A stretch of 64,000 nucleotides of DNA, taken from contig NZ_DAIRVK010000002.1 in NCBI RefSeq assembly GCF_036802865.1, forward strand, positions 633,147 to 697,146, in the 5' to 3' direction. Below the pieces are notes generated by a model. That model did not search any database, was not told the origin of the DNA, and was given only the letters and a program-made list of their open reading frames with translations. The DNA comes from Sulfurospirillum sp036802865 (GTDB taxonomy: Bacteria > Campylobacterota > Campylobacteria > Campylobacterales > Sulfurospirillaceae). Every line of letters begins with the position of its first letter. Position 1 is the stretch's first letter. Of this stretch, positions 47,706-57,861 are shown in pieces. Made by a program: the position numbers and the translations under genes.

Positions 47706-49868
47706 TTATTTCATTTTCCAACGTCGAAGGAGCAAAGAGTTACTGACCACAGAGACAGAACTCATCGCCATTGCGCCACCTGCGACAATGGGGTTTAACA
47801 TACCCAAAAATGCAAGTGGAATTGCTAGGGTATTATACACAAAAGCTAAAAAGAGGTTCTGCTTAATTTTTGACATCGTGGCACGTGAAAGTGCGATGGC
47901 ATTGACCACAAAGAGCGGGTCATTTGCAATTAAAATCATATCGGCACTCTCTACGGCAATGTCTGAGCCATTGGACATCGCAATGGCAACATCAGCAACC
48001 GCAAGAGCGGGTGCATCGTTGATGCCATCTCCCACCATACAAACAAACTTTCCTTCATCTTGAAGCTTACTAATCGCCATAGCTTTGCCATCAGGGAGTA
48101 CATCTGCAAAAAAGTGTTCAATGCCAAGCTCGTGAGCCACCTTTTGAGCACAACGCTCATTGTCACCGGTCAACATATAAACGGCAATGCCGTCATTTTG
48201 AAGCTTTACAATCGCTACTTTGGCACTCTCACGAATGGTATCTGCCAAAGCAATATAGCCAACGATAGCCTCTTTAGTTGCTAAGACTACAATACTATTG
48301 CCCTCTTCTAAAAATGTTTGAGCCCTGGTTGAGGGGTGCAGTGAGGTGAATTGAGCAATAAACGCAGGAGACCCAGCAAAATAAACAACACCATTGATCT
48401 CACCTGAAACGCCCAATCCTGAATAGTTCTGAAACGATTGTACATTAAGCGTGATATTCTTGGGCGCAGAAGCCATAATAGCTTTGCCCAAAGGATGTTT
48501 AGACCCCTCTTCTAACGCCGAAACAAGGGCTAAAAACTGCCCTTTATCAAGATCATTTTTTTCGATTAAAACATCAACCACTTGAGGATTAGCATAGGTC
48601 AATGTTCCTGTTTTGTCAAAGACAACAGCAGTAATCTTACCTACATTCTCGAGCACTTCCGCATTTTTGATGAGAATGCCCTCGCTTGCCCCTCTTCCCA
48701 CGCCTACCATAATCGCAGTGGGTGTTGCAAGACCAAGCGCGCACGGGCACGCAATGACAAGAACAGAGACAGCGTTGATAATTGCTTCTTCAAAATTTCC
48801 TCCAATAAACCACCACGCACCAAAGGTAATCACCGCAATGCTCACAACAATCGGCACAAATATACCTGCAATCGTATCGGCAAGACGTTGAATAGGTGCT
48901 TTTGAGCCTTGGGCCTCTTCGATGAGACGAACAATAGACGCTAAAAAGGTGTCTGAACCTACTTTTAAAGCTTGACATTTGAGCATACCATCGCCATTTT
49001 TAGTCGCACCTACGATGTGGTCTCCTACAGATTTGAGTACGGGTAAACTTTCCCCTGTCATCATCGACTCATCGACCATGCTATTGCCCTCGACAACAAG
49101 ACCATCCGTAGGAATACTCTCACCTGCTTTAACAATGAAAATATCATTGACATGTAAAGAGTCTATGCTCACTTCTTCGATAAGACCATGACGCTCTACA
49201 AAGGCTGTTTTAGGCTGTAAATGCAGAAGCTTAGCGATGGCAAAACCTGTCTTTGCTTTAGCCCTAACTTCCATAAGTTTACCTAAAAGAACTAACGTGA
49301 TGACAGATGCAGATGCTTCAAAGTAAAGATGGAGGGGTAAGGTGAAGATCATGACACAAAGACTTAAAAAGTACGCAGCACTTGTACCCAAGACAACAAG
49401 CACATCCATGTTAGCGCTACCACTTCTGAGGCTTTTATATGCCCCTATGTAAAACTTTCTCCCACAGTAAAACTGGACAATAGTCGCTAAAAAAAGTTGT
49501 AATGTAGCAGCTAAATGAAGATGACTGCCCGCTAACATTGCTATCATTTCCACTAAAAAAGGAAGTGTTAAAAGGGCTGAAAGAATAAACTCTTTGAGAA
49601 GCTTTCGATACTCTTGTTCTTTATCTAAACTTTTTTGGTTTTGATCGACCTTGGCAGATTCGGTTGCGCCAAAACCTGTTTTTTCGATACTTTGTATGAT
49701 TTCAGGAAGATTTATAAGAGGATTTGTTGATTCAATAAACGCTTTTTCAGTGGCTAAATTGACATTGGCTGTGACACCTTCAAGCTTTCCAAGTACACGC
49801 TCGATGCGTGAAGAACATGCAGCACATGTCATACCTTTGATGTCAAGCTCAAAATGCTTTTCGGACAT
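47706..49868 (-). CDS. copA: Copper-exporting P-type ATPase CopA
   Basis: A 720-residue P1B-1 ATPase that pumps Cu(I) out of the cytoplasm. It has one N-terminal metal-binding domain with GMTCAAC, the membrane CPC motif (IACPCALGLATPTA), the phosphorylated aspartate in VFDKTGTLT, the HP motif (EEGSKHPLG) and GDGINDAPAL. The late transmembrane YN and MSxS residues typical of Cu(I) pumps are visible near the end (VYNTLAIP, AMSSVSV). GGAG precedes the ATG. It is cotranscribed with copZ. No CopY or CueR-type regulator is in the window. Confidence 0.96.
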   Translation of the reverse strand: MSEKHFELDIKGMTCAACSSRIERVLGKLEGVTANVNLATEKAFIESTNPLINLPEIIQSIEKTGFGATESAKVDQNQKSLDKEQEYRKLLKEFILSALLTLPFLVEMIAMLAGSHLHLAATLQLFLATIVQFYCGRKFYIGAYKSLRSGSANMDVLVVLGTSAAYFLSLCVMIFTLPLHLYFEASASVITLVLLGKLMEVRAKAKTGFAIAKLLHLQPKTAFVERHGLIEEVSIDSLHVNDIFIVKAGESIPTDGLVVEGNSMVDESMMTGESLPVLKSVGDHIVGATKNGDGMLKCQALKVGSDTFLASIVRLIEEAQGSKAPIQRLADTIAGIFVPIVVSIAVITFGAWWFIGGNFEEAIINAVSVLVIACPCALGLATPTAIMVGVGRGASEGILIKNAEVLENVGKITAVVFDKTGTLTYANPQVVDVLIEKNDLDKGQFLALVSALEEGSKHPLGKAIMASAPKNITLNVQSFQNYSGLGVSGEINGVVYFAGSPAFIAQFTSLHPSTRAQTFLEEGNSIVVLATKEAIVGYIALADTIRESAKVAIVKLQNDGIAVYMLTGDNERCAQKVAHELGIEHFFADVLPDGKAMAISKLQDEGKFVCMVGDGINDAPALAVADVAIAMSNGSDIAVESADMILIANDPLFVVNAIALSRATMSKIKQNLFLAFVYNTLAIPLAFLGMLNPIVAGGAMAMSSVSVVSNSLLLRRWKMK

Positions 49869-49948
49869 TTTTTGTCTCCTACTTTTTGTGACATTCTAAC
49901 GCTTCGTTACTTGTGTCAAGATGAAACAAAAAATGTAGGCGTAAAGTC

Positions 49949-52324
49949 TTACGATGAGAGGTATTGGGTTATGTCAACTTCATCGATCTGCTCAGGATTT
50001 AGATACTTTTGTGCATACTGCATATAAACACCACTTCGTAAAAATAGTTCAAACAAATCACCATCAATGTGCTCATCTTTTTTAAGCATACTCAAAATTT
50101 TAATCGCTTCTGAGATTGTTTTTGCTTTTTTATACGGTCTATCATTGGCGGTCAATGCTTCAAATATATCTGCAATAGCGATAATACGTGCAGGCAAAGA
50201 AATTTGTTCTTTCGTGAGCCCTCTTGGATACCCAGATCCTGTCATTGTTTCATGGTGCGCACACGCATACTCAGGTACTTTTTTGAGGTTATCCATAAAC
50301 GGAAGCTCTGAAAGCATACGAATACTCATAATGATATGCTCATTAATCTTATAACGCTCTTCTTCATTCAGCGTTCCTTTGGCAATGCTAAGATTATAAA
50401 GCTCCCCTAGATTATTGTAGTAGTGCGGTATTTCCATTTTAATGCCGAGTTGTGCATAGGTTTTTTCATCAATCTCATATGCACGTTTAATGAGATATTC
50501 TGGCTTATCCTGAAGCAACGTTTCGTAGCAAGGTAATGGTATCGCTGCAATACCCGCCAAACGTTTATTTTCAGCTTCACTCATACCCAATCTATCGTCA
50601 AAATGGCGTGTCCAGGTTATGGAGGCAATTTGTTTAAGACGCTCTATTTTTTGAGCATCCATAAACTCACCACCGATGTTACACTCTGCCAAAAAAGCAA
50701 AGTCATCAAACAGTTTTCCTTCGGCTTCTACACGTCTTTGCACTAAAATCTCTTTTGCCTCATTCCCGGATAAAAGACCTTCAAAATAAGCAATATGCGC
50801 ATCTCTGAGTAAAACTTCAAAACGCGTTCGAATCTCGTGAATACGGTTATGGATCGTTTCCAATTTCGTTGCTTTATCAACCACATACTCAGGTGTTGTT
50901 ACTTTACCGCAATCGTGTAAAAGTGCTGCTATGCGAAATTCACGCCACGCATTTTCATTTTTGAAATGAAACTTTTTAAAAATTCCTTCATCACTGTTAT
51001 TGGCAACTTCCGCTAACATGGAGGCAAGTTCTGGAACCCTTTCACAATGCCCGCCCGTATAAGGTGATTTTTCATCGATTGCGCTTGCTATAAGCTTTAT
51101 AAAGGACTCCATAAGGTTTTCTTGTGCTTTTTCATGCATTTTAATGGAACGTGCCATAAGAACCATAGAATGGCTGAGTGCATAAAACTCTTTAATACGG
51201 GTTGTAATGTGATGCACCGCATCATATTTCTTTTCAGCAACATTATCACTCATCGTTTTAAGCAGATCAACAGGACGTATAATGATATATCGAAGAGCAA
51301 ACCATGTGACAATAATAATAAAAGCTATCATCAAAAGTGAAATAACAATTGTTTCTATTGCAATCGCATCAATCTCTTGAGTCACTTTTTTTTCTTCTAA
51401 ATAGGTTCCAATATACCACTGTTTTTCAAAATCAGCAGGAAATTCTGAAAAGGCAAAAAGATAGTTCTCATTAGCGTTATTTTGGACACGCCCACGCCTT
51501 TTTCCATTTAAAAAATTCTCATACGACGCCTTAATCTCTTGATTTGGGAGTTGCGAAACTTTGAGATTTTTTTCACTGACCTCCAATGAGCTAGCGATGA
51601 TATCACCCGTTTGATTGACGATAATAATAGAACCATCGATAACGGCACTTTGTTCTTTAAGTAGCTTTGTAATGGAAGCAATCGTAAAATCAATTCCCGC
51701 TACTTTAATCTTTTCACCATCACTATTAAAAAAAGGATATGACACAGTTATACCAACCTCTTTTGTTGAGGCAAAAGCATACGGATCTGACCAATAATAA
51801 CTCTTAGACACTGTTGCATTTTTATACCATGACCGCTCGCATGGATCATATGTTGCATCTTTATATTCAAGGCGCACAGTCTCAAACTGACTGTTTTTAT
51901 ACGCCCATTCATCCAGTGGAACTTTTGCTCTTGTATCAATGGTGCGCATCACAAAATCGGGTGTTCGTCTTGCTTGAAAAAAATTCCCATATTTATCGGC
52001 AAGGTAAATACTGGCTATCTTTTCATCTGAAAGTAGCATTTCCCACATCATGCGTGTAAAAATCTCTTTTGAAGCAAACAGATCATCATCTTCTTGACTA
52101 TGCAACAACACTGTAAGATGTGCAGATGTCCTTTGTAGTGAGGTTTTAATCGTTTCTATGATGTTTTTACGCACTTCCGCGTTTCGTTTTTGAATCATAC
52201 TGTAAGAATTTTTGGAACTTTGCAGATAATTATGCCCAATGAGAGAAAAAGAGAGGAATCCCGCTAACCCAATAATCAAGGTTATAATACTAAATGTAAA
52301 CGTATATCTTTTGGTGTTTTTCAT
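49949..52324 (-). CDS. Membrane HD-GYP protein with dCache sensor
   Basis: A 791-residue protein expected to hydrolyse c-di-GMP. It has a first helix (about 8-30), a large periplasmic double-Cache domain (about 35-310; RSWYKNA and AGIDFTIA are typical), a second helix (about 320-345), a HAMP-like linker and an HD-GYP domain with ALLHDCGK, a long insert carrying a histidine-rich segment (TWTRHFDDR), and the HHETMTGSGYPRGL signature. All metal and GYP residues are present. GGAGGG precedes the ATG. It is a single gene. The ligand of the Cache domain, probably a small organic acid or amine, is unknown. Confidence 0.88.
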   Translation of the reverse strand: MKNTKRYTFTFSIITLIIGLAGFLSFSLIGHNYLQSSKNSYSMIQKRNAEVRKNIIETIKTSLQRTSAHLTVLLHSQEDDDLFASKEIFTRMMWEMLLSDEKIASIYLADKYGNFFQARRTPDFVMRTIDTRAKVPLDEWAYKNSQFETVRLEYKDATYDPCERSWYKNATVSKSYYWSDPYAFASTKEVGITVSYPFFNSDGEKIKVAGIDFTIASITKLLKEQSAVIDGSIIIVNQTGDIIASSLEVSEKNLKVSQLPNQEIKASYENFLNGKRRGRVQNNANENYLFAFSEFPADFEKQWYIGTYLEEKKVTQEIDAIAIETIVISLLMIAFIIIVTWFALRYIIIRPVDLLKTMSDNVAEKKYDAVHHITTRIKEFYALSHSMVLMARSIKMHEKAQENLMESFIKLIASAIDEKSPYTGGHCERVPELASMLAEVANNSDEGIFKKFHFKNENAWREFRIAALLHDCGKVTTPEYVVDKATKLETIHNRIHEIRTRFEVLLRDAHIAYFEGLLSGNEAKEILVQRRVEAEGKLFDDFAFLAECNIGGEFMDAQKIERLKQIASITWTRHFDDRLGMSEAENKRLAGIAAIPLPCYETLLQDKPEYLIKRAYEIDEKTYAQLGIKMEIPHYYNNLGELYNLSIAKGTLNEEERYKINEHIIMSIRMLSELPFMDNLKKVPEYACAHHETMTGSGYPRGLTKEQISLPARIIAIADIFEALTANDRPYKKAKTISEAIKILSMLKKDEHIDGDLFELFLRSGVYMQYAQKYLNPEQIDEVDITQYLSS

Positions 52325-52422
52325 AGCTACCCTCCTAACATTAAGGCGTGTAACGATTCATGCTTTCAAACAAAGAGATTGTAACACGATTTAACCAAAT
52401 CATTTACATGCTCTTTCACAAA

Positions 52423-53727
52423 TTATTCTTCTGTTTTCTCCTCTAAAAGTGCTACTGCTTCAATATCTGTATTAAAGTCTTGGTATTCAAGTTTGGCATC
52501 TTTGAGGTTTTTTGTCGCTTTCGCACCTAAACGCTTTAAATTCTCTACCCTACCCAAGATATTACCTGAACCTTCAGTGAGCTGTTTTTGAGCGTTTTCA
52601 TAGCTGTTGTTAAGTGTTTGGAGTTGCGAGCCAACTTTTTTAAAACTCTCAGAAAAACCAACCATTTTGTCGTACATTTTTCCTGCTTCATCAAACAGCT
52701 TTGATGCTAAAGTACTCGACTGTTCACTTTGCCAGTAAAGATAGATCGTACGCAATGAAACGGTTAGTGTAGAAGGATTAACAATAGCGATGTGCTTGCG
52801 AAGCGCATACTCATAAAGCTTTGGGTCTTCATTGATGGCAACAGAGAAAGCCCCTTCAATAGGCACAAACATAAAGACATACTGCAATGTTCCTTGTTTG
52901 TAATGCGCATAATCTTTACTATCAAGCGTGTCAATATGCTCACGAAAGGCCTGCATTAAGGCTTTTGAAGCAAGGTGTTTTTCCTCTTCACTCTCAGCTT
53001 TAACAAATTCATCGTAACTGTTCAGTGACACTTTAGAGTCAATGATGATGGTACGGTCTTGCGGGAGTTTAATAACGACATCAGGACGTTTTGTTCGCCC
53101 TTCTTCATCTTTATAACTCTCTTGCGTTTCGTAATGCACACCCTTAACAAGTCCTGAGTACTCTAAAACGCTCTCCAAAATCATTTCACCCCAACTACCT
53201 TGGCTCTGTTTTTTACCTTTGAGTGCTTTGGTGAGATTTTCTGCCTCTTTAGAGATATTTATACCTGCACGTGCCACCAGTTCGATCTCTTTGGAGAGTT
53301 CCGCAAACTTTTTTGTACTGTTCTCTTGCGAATTTTCAACACTTTTTTTAAAATGATCTAAATTCTCTTTGAAGGGTTTTAAAAGTGTTTCAAGCGATTT
53401 TGTCGAAGTTTCATCAAGTTTTTGAAGCTTCTTTTCTAGGTGTTGCTCCATAATAGCATTGAGTTTTAATTCAAGCTTTTTCCCCTGATCTTCAAGGTCA
53501 AATTTGAGTTGCTGATTGCCCTCTCTTTGGGCTTTAAGTTCTGCTTGAAGTTTGGCACTTTGCATGTTTAGCGCTAAATTATCAGAAGATAACTGCTCAT
53601 TCTTGACTTTAAATTCGGCAAGCTCATACGATTTTTCTTTAAGAAGTGACTTAACCCACAATCCAATCACCACGATAGCAACACTAAACATAATAAAAAT
53701 AGCTAAAAATAGCATCTCTTGTGGCAT
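52423..53727 (-). CDS. rmuC: DNA recombination protein RmuC
   Basis: A 434-residue membrane-anchored protein: one N-terminal helix (about 5-25), a long coiled coil (about 30-180), and a restriction-endonuclease-like domain with WGEMILESVLE, IIDSKVSL and MFVPIEGAF, the nuclease core of RmuC. In Escherichia coli it limits recombination at inverted repeats. AGGAG precedes the ATG. It lies 34 bases after the candidate ftsL gene and may share its transcript. Confidence 0.92.
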   Translation of the reverse strand: MPQEMLFLAIFIMFSVAIVVIGLWVKSLLKEKSYELAEFKVKNEQLSSDNLALNMQSAKLQAELKAQREGNQQLKFDLEDQGKKLELKLNAIMEQHLEKKLQKLDETSTKSLETLLKPFKENLDHFKKSVENSQENSTKKFAELSKEIELVARAGINISKEAENLTKALKGKKQSQGSWGEMILESVLEYSGLVKGVHYETQESYKDEEGRTKRPDVVIKLPQDRTIIIDSKVSLNSYDEFVKAESEEEKHLASKALMQAFREHIDTLDSKDYAHYKQGTLQYVFMFVPIEGAFSVAINEDPKLYEYALRKHIAIVNPSTLTVSLRTIYLYWQSEQSSTLASKLFDEAGKMYDKMVGFSESFKKVGSQLQTLNNSYENAQKQLTEGSGNILGRVENLKRLGAKATKNLKDAKLEYQDFNTDIEAVALLEEKTEE

Positions 53728-53761
53728 AAAAACTCCTAATATGTATGGGTAAGTAAAAAGA

Positions 53762-54046
53762 TTATTCGATGTAAATTGTGTCTAAAATTTGGTTTTTGAA
53801 GCGAATATTTTCCAAATTTTGCTTCAAAACGCGGTTCTCTTCTTTAAGAATTGAGTACTCACCGTAAAGTTTGCTAATATCACGGCTCATGTAGTAGATT
53901 TGATTTTTGATGTAAATTTTAGGAAGAATCAACAAAAAGGCGACAAACATCACCATGTACACGAGCAATAAAAAACGAAAATCGAGATTTTTCTCAACTT
54001 TCTGTTCAGCGTCATACTGCTCTAAGAGTTCATTTTTATCGCCCAT
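53762..54046 (-). CDS. Small bitopic coiled-coil protein, candidate FtsL
   Basis: A 94-residue protein with a short cytoplasmic segment, one membrane helix (about 24-44), and a periplasmic coiled coil (about 55-90, rich in leucine and asparagine). Its start overlaps the rsmH stop (TAATG). FtsL is normally encoded directly after rsmH and has exactly this topology and size, and its sequence is too variable to recognise directly. The call therefore rests on position and architecture. If correct, it would bridge FtsB/FtsQ and FtsW/FtsI at the septum. A different function remains possible. Confidence 0.65.
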   Translation of the reverse strand: MGDKNELLEQYDAEQKVEKNLDFRFLLLVYMVMFVAFLLILPKIYIKNQIYYMSRDISKLYGEYSILKEENRVLKQNLENIRFKNQILDTIYIE

Positions 54047-54963
54047 TACGCCCTCTTCATCTCAAAGACTCTCAGCTTTGCACTACGACTACGAGGATTT
54101 TTCTTTATCTCTGCATTGCTGGCTTCGATCGGCTTTTTACTGATGAGTTTACCAAGCGAGTGGTTATTACCACACATACAACGCATCACGTGTGGCGGAC
54201 AAATACAGTTTTGAGACCAGAGTTTAAACGTCTGTTTGACAATGCGGTCTTCAAGAGAATGAAATGAGATAATCCCCACAATACAGTGCTTAAAATGAGC
54301 ATTTTTGATGCTCTCTAAAAGTTCAGTAAGAACACCTAGCTCGTTATTGACTTCAATGCGAATCGCTTGAAAAAGCAATGTTGAAGGATGTATTGTCTTT
54401 TTTCCTCCCACTTTTTCCGCCAATTTTGAAAGCTCTTTTGCACTCATAAGCGGTGCTTTTACTCTGGCTTCACAGATAAGATTTGCCATTTTTTTATACT
54501 CGTGAATCTCGCCATACTCACGTAAAATAAACTCTAGTTCCTCTTTAGAATAATGATTAACTACGTCATAGGCACTGAGTTCTTGCTTTGGATTCATACG
54601 CATGTCCAAAACATCGGAATCAAAGGCAAAACCACGCTCTTTTTTATCGAGTTGCAAGGAAGAAACACCAATGTCTGCAAGAATGCCACGAATAGGTAAA
54701 TGCGCGTATTTAGCGATCACGGAAGAAAAATTGCCGTGTTCAAAAACAACACGTTCACCAAAACGTTCTAATCGTTTCTGACTAAAGGCTAACGCCTCTT
54801 CATCTTGGTCACAACCAATGAGTTTTATATGAGGGTTTTGCTCTAAAAGTGCTTCACTATGACCACCATATCCTAGCGTACAATCAACAATAAACCCTTC
54901 AGTAAGAGCAGAAAAAGCCTCTTTGACCTCTTCTAAAAGTACGGGAATATGGGGAATGTTCAC
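54046..54963 (-). CDS. rsmH: 16S rRNA m4C1402 methyltransferase RsmH
   Basis: A 305-residue SAM-dependent methyltransferase that modifies the ribosomal decoding site. The SAM motif is DCTLGYGGHSEALL (about 28-41), with IGCDQDEEAL, LADIGVSSLQLD, and GIISFHSLEDRIVK near the catalytic pocket. The start is GTG with AAGGAAG. It is upstream of the candidate ftsL gene and next to bioA, and the divergent ppiD-ftsA-ftsZ cluster lies beyond bioA. Confidence 0.96.
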   Translation of the reverse strand: MNIPHIPVLLEEVKEAFSALTEGFIVDCTLGYGGHSEALLEQNPHIKLIGCDQDEEALAFSQKRLERFGERVVFEHGNFSSVIAKYAHLPIRGILADIGVSSLQLDKKERGFAFDSDVLDMRMNPKQELSAYDVVNHYSKEELEFILREYGEIHEYKKMANLICEARVKAPLMSAKELSKLAEKVGGKKTIHPSTLLFQAIRIEVNNELGVLTELLESIKNAHFKHCIVGIISFHSLEDRIVKQTFKLWSQNCICPPHVMRCMCGNNHSLGKLISKKPIEASNAEIKKNPRSRSAKLRVFEMKRA

Positions 54964-54990
54964 TGGGCTTCCTTGGTTAAAATGGTTTTA

Positions 54991-56295
54991 TTATAATCTA
55001 TTGAGGCTTACAATCGCCTCATACGCTACGTCCATCATCGTCTCAATCTCTTCGGGTGTAATGACATAAGGTGGCATAAAATAGACAACATTGCCGAGTG
55101 GACGCAGTATCACGCCTTTTTTCAGGGCATATTCAAATATTTTCAAATTGACACGAAACTCAATCGGATACTCTTTTAATTCTACAGCAGCGATCATGCC
55201 CATTTGACGAATTTTCTGCACATTAGACAGTGTTTTAAAACGCTCTAATTTTAAAGCAATTAAATCAATTTTTTCTTGGTTTTTCTCCAAAATTGATTCA
55301 TTTTCAAAAATATCCAATGTAGCGTTTGCAGCACTACACGCCAGAGGATTCCCCGTATAGCTGTGAGAGTGTAAAAATGCCTTGAATTCAGTGTAATCAC
55401 AATAAAAGGCATCATAAATGTTTTGAGTTGTTAAAACGACCGAAAGAGGCAGATAACCTCCCGTTAGTCCTTTGGATAATGTCATAAAATCAGGACTAAC
55501 ATTTGCATGTTCACACGCAAACATTTTACCTGTTCTACCAAAGCCAACAGCTATTTCATCGGCAATTAAGTGAACACCATAGGTATCACACAGTTTGCGT
55601 GCAAGTGAAATATAAAGCGGATGATACATGTTCATTCCACCTGAACATTGAATGAGTGGTTCGATGATAAAAGCAGAAATCTGATCGGCTTTTTCTTGGA
55701 AAATTTTCTCCAACGCATCTGCTGCTTTTTTTGCACTTTCCGCGCTTTGATCTTTTGGCACAGGTGTTTGAATCGTTTGCAATAAAATATCTTCAAAAAC
55801 TTCTTTATAAAGCTTCACATCGCCAACGGCTAAAGCCCCGATAGTTTCACCATGATAACTATTTTCAAGTGAGACAAAAAACGGTCGTTTTTGCCCCTTA
55901 TTTTTATGATACTGAAAGCTCATTTTAAGAGCTACTTCAATCGCGCTAGAACCATTATCGGCGTAAAAACACTTTTCAAGCCCTTTTGGCGCTAAAGCGC
56001 ACAATCTTTTAGAAAGCCTAATGATCGGCTCATGCGTAAATCCCGCAAAAATAACATGTTCAAGCGTTTCTAATTGCTCTTTTATTTTTTGATTAATGTA
56101 CGGATGGCAATGACCAAAAAGATTGACCCACCATGAACTAACACCATCAATATAACGGTTATCTTCAAAATCATGCAAATAGACCCCTTTTCCGCTTTTG
56201 ATTGGGATAATCGGAAGTGTCTCGTGGTCTTTCATCTGCGTACAAGGATGCCATATATGCTTCAAGTCATCATCAATTAACATTTTTATGTTCAT
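54991..56295 (-). CDS. bioA: Adenosylmethionine-8-amino-7-oxononanoate aminotransferase
   Basis: A 434-residue class III PLP aminotransferase in biotin synthesis, making DAPA from KAPA with SAM as amino donor. Diagnostic features are HIWHPCTQM near the start, GVSSWWVNLFGHCHP, the ENSYHGETIGAL loop, DEIAVGFGRTG and the PLP lysine in TLSKGLTGGYLP. It lies 28 bases upstream of rsmH on the same strand. It is an inserted gene relative to the Campylobacter order. No other biotin genes are in the window. Confidence 0.95.
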   Translation of the reverse strand: MNIKMLIDDDLKHIWHPCTQMKDHETLPIIPIKSGKGVYLHDFEDNRYIDGVSSWWVNLFGHCHPYINQKIKEQLETLEHVIFAGFTHEPIIRLSKRLCALAPKGLEKCFYADNGSSAIEVALKMSFQYHKNKGQKRPFFVSLENSYHGETIGALAVGDVKLYKEVFEDILLQTIQTPVPKDQSAESAKKAADALEKIFQEKADQISAFIIEPLIQCSGGMNMYHPLYISLARKLCDTYGVHLIADEIAVGFGRTGKMFACEHANVSPDFMTLSKGLTGGYLPLSVVLTTQNIYDAFYCDYTEFKAFLHSHSYTGNPLACSAANATLDIFENESILEKNQEKIDLIALKLERFKTLSNVQKIRQMGMIAAVELKEYPIEFRVNLKIFEYALKKGVILRPLGNVVYFMPPYVITPEEIETMMDVAYEAIVSLNRL

Positions 56296-56400
56296 TGTTA
56301 CATTTTACCTTTTTTTGTTAGGGGGTTCACGCGATTTATGGTTATTTAATAACTATATAGATAGAATTATAGCAAAATACAGAGTTCTCAAAGGTAAAGA

Positions 56401-57861
56401 ATGATTACGTGGATGCAACGTCATAAGAAATATCTGGTCATCACTATCTGGATTAGCACAATAGCATTTGTCGGTGCTGGTTTCGTAGGATGGGGCGCTT
56501 ATGATCTGAATAAAGATCGTGCTGCTTCTGTTGCCAAAGTAGGTCATCGCACTATTTCCGTCCAAGAGTTCCAATCTGCATATGCAACCCACTTCAACTT
56601 CTACAACAACCTTTTAGGTGGAAAACTGACACAAGAACAAGCAGAACAAATGGGTCTTGATAAAATCGTTATGAATACACTGACCAATCAAACACTGCTA
56701 TTGAATTATGCTGATGAAATTGGACTTCTTGCAACAAAAGAAGATGTCAAAGAGCGCCTTAGAAATACACCAACATTTCAAACCGATGGCGTTTTCAACA
56801 AAGATCTTTACTACTCAATTCTTAAAGCAAACCGTATTAACCCAAGTGATTATGAGAAAGGTCTTGAAAGAGAAATTTTAAATGCAAAACTTGAAAGTTT
56901 TTTCAAATTAACACCTTCGGCTAAAGAGATCGATCTTTTTGCATCTGCTTTCTTCATGGAAGATCGTCTTATGATTTCGGCTGTATCGCTTGATGTAAAT
57001 GAGGTCACCGCAAATGAAGAGGCTATCAAAGCATACTGGGAAAAAAATAAGTCAAACTATCTCACTAAAAAAAGCTATTCACTTGAACTTCTCAATATTC
57101 CTGCTTCTCAAACAAAATTTGATGATAAAACACTCGAAGAATTTTTTAATCAAGAAAAATTCAATTATACATTTGAAGATGGAAAATTGATGACATTTGC
57201 TGAAGCCAAGAGTAAAGTTGCAGTGAATCTTAGACTTAAAAATGATAAAAAAAGTGCACTTGAATCTTTCCTTGCTTTTAAAAAAGGAGAAGTGCCTGCC
57301 AACGAAACAAAAATTATTTTTGATGATGACACGCTATATCCTCTTGATAAAATTCAAATTGCAGCAAAAGATGAAGTCCTTAAGCCAATGGTTATAAAAG
57401 ACAACTACGTCATCATTAAAGTTAAAGAGATTAAATTCCCTGAACCAATGGCATATGATATGGCGAAGAAAGATGCAAGTCATGATCTTTTAGAAGGATT
57501 AAAAAGCACTGCACTCGAGAAAAAAGCACAAGCAAAACTTGAAAACTTTACAGGAAACGATATTGGCTTTGTTAGCAGAGATACGGTAAAATCTATTGCT
57601 GGTCTCAGTGAAGCGAAAAGTGCAGAATTTTTTAGTCACGTTTTTGATAACACTGCAAAAAAAGGTTATAAAATTATTGATGGTAAAGCCATTGTATACG
57701 AGGTTTTGGAACAAAAGTTGCTTAACAAGGACAAAGCTAAGCAGTATGTTAGTATGATTAGCGAAAATGTTTCACAAGTGAAACAAAATGAACTAAATCA
57801 AAATCTTATTAAAAAGCTCGCTACTGCGTATAAAGTCGAGCAATACTACAAAGGAAAATAG
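56401..57861 (+). CDS. PpiD/SurA-like periplasmic folding protein
   Basis: A 486-residue protein with a short cytoplasmic segment, one membrane helix (about 12-34) and a large periplasmic part of the SurA_N type (VAKVGHRTISVQEFQ, LTQEQAEQMGLDKIVMNTL). It ends with a helical C-terminal region. The middle (about 215-380) has the place of a parvulin domain, but I see no clear catalytic parvulin motif, so it may be a chaperone only. It directly precedes ftsA with no gap, as Cj0694 does in Campylobacter. Confidence 0.82.
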   Translation: MITWMQRHKKYLVITIWISTIAFVGAGFVGWGAYDLNKDRAASVAKVGHRTISVQEFQSAYATHFNFYNNLLGGKLTQEQAEQMGLDKIVMNTLTNQTLLLNYADEIGLLATKEDVKERLRNTPTFQTDGVFNKDLYYSILKANRINPSDYEKGLEREILNAKLESFFKLTPSAKEIDLFASAFFMEDRLMISAVSLDVNEVTANEEAIKAYWEKNKSNYLTKKSYSLELLNIPASQTKFDDKTLEEFFNQEKFNYTFEDGKLMTFAEAKSKVAVNLRLKNDKKSALESFLAFKKGEVPANETKIIFDDDTLYPLDKIQIAAKDEVLKPMVIKDNYVIIKVKEIKFPEPMAYDMAKKDASHDLLEGLKSTALEKKAQAKLENFTGNDIGFVSRDTVKSIAGLSEAKSAEFFSHVFDNTAKKGYKIIDGKAIVYEVLEQKLLNKDKAKQYVSMISENVSQVKQNELNQNLIKKLATAYKVEQYYKGK

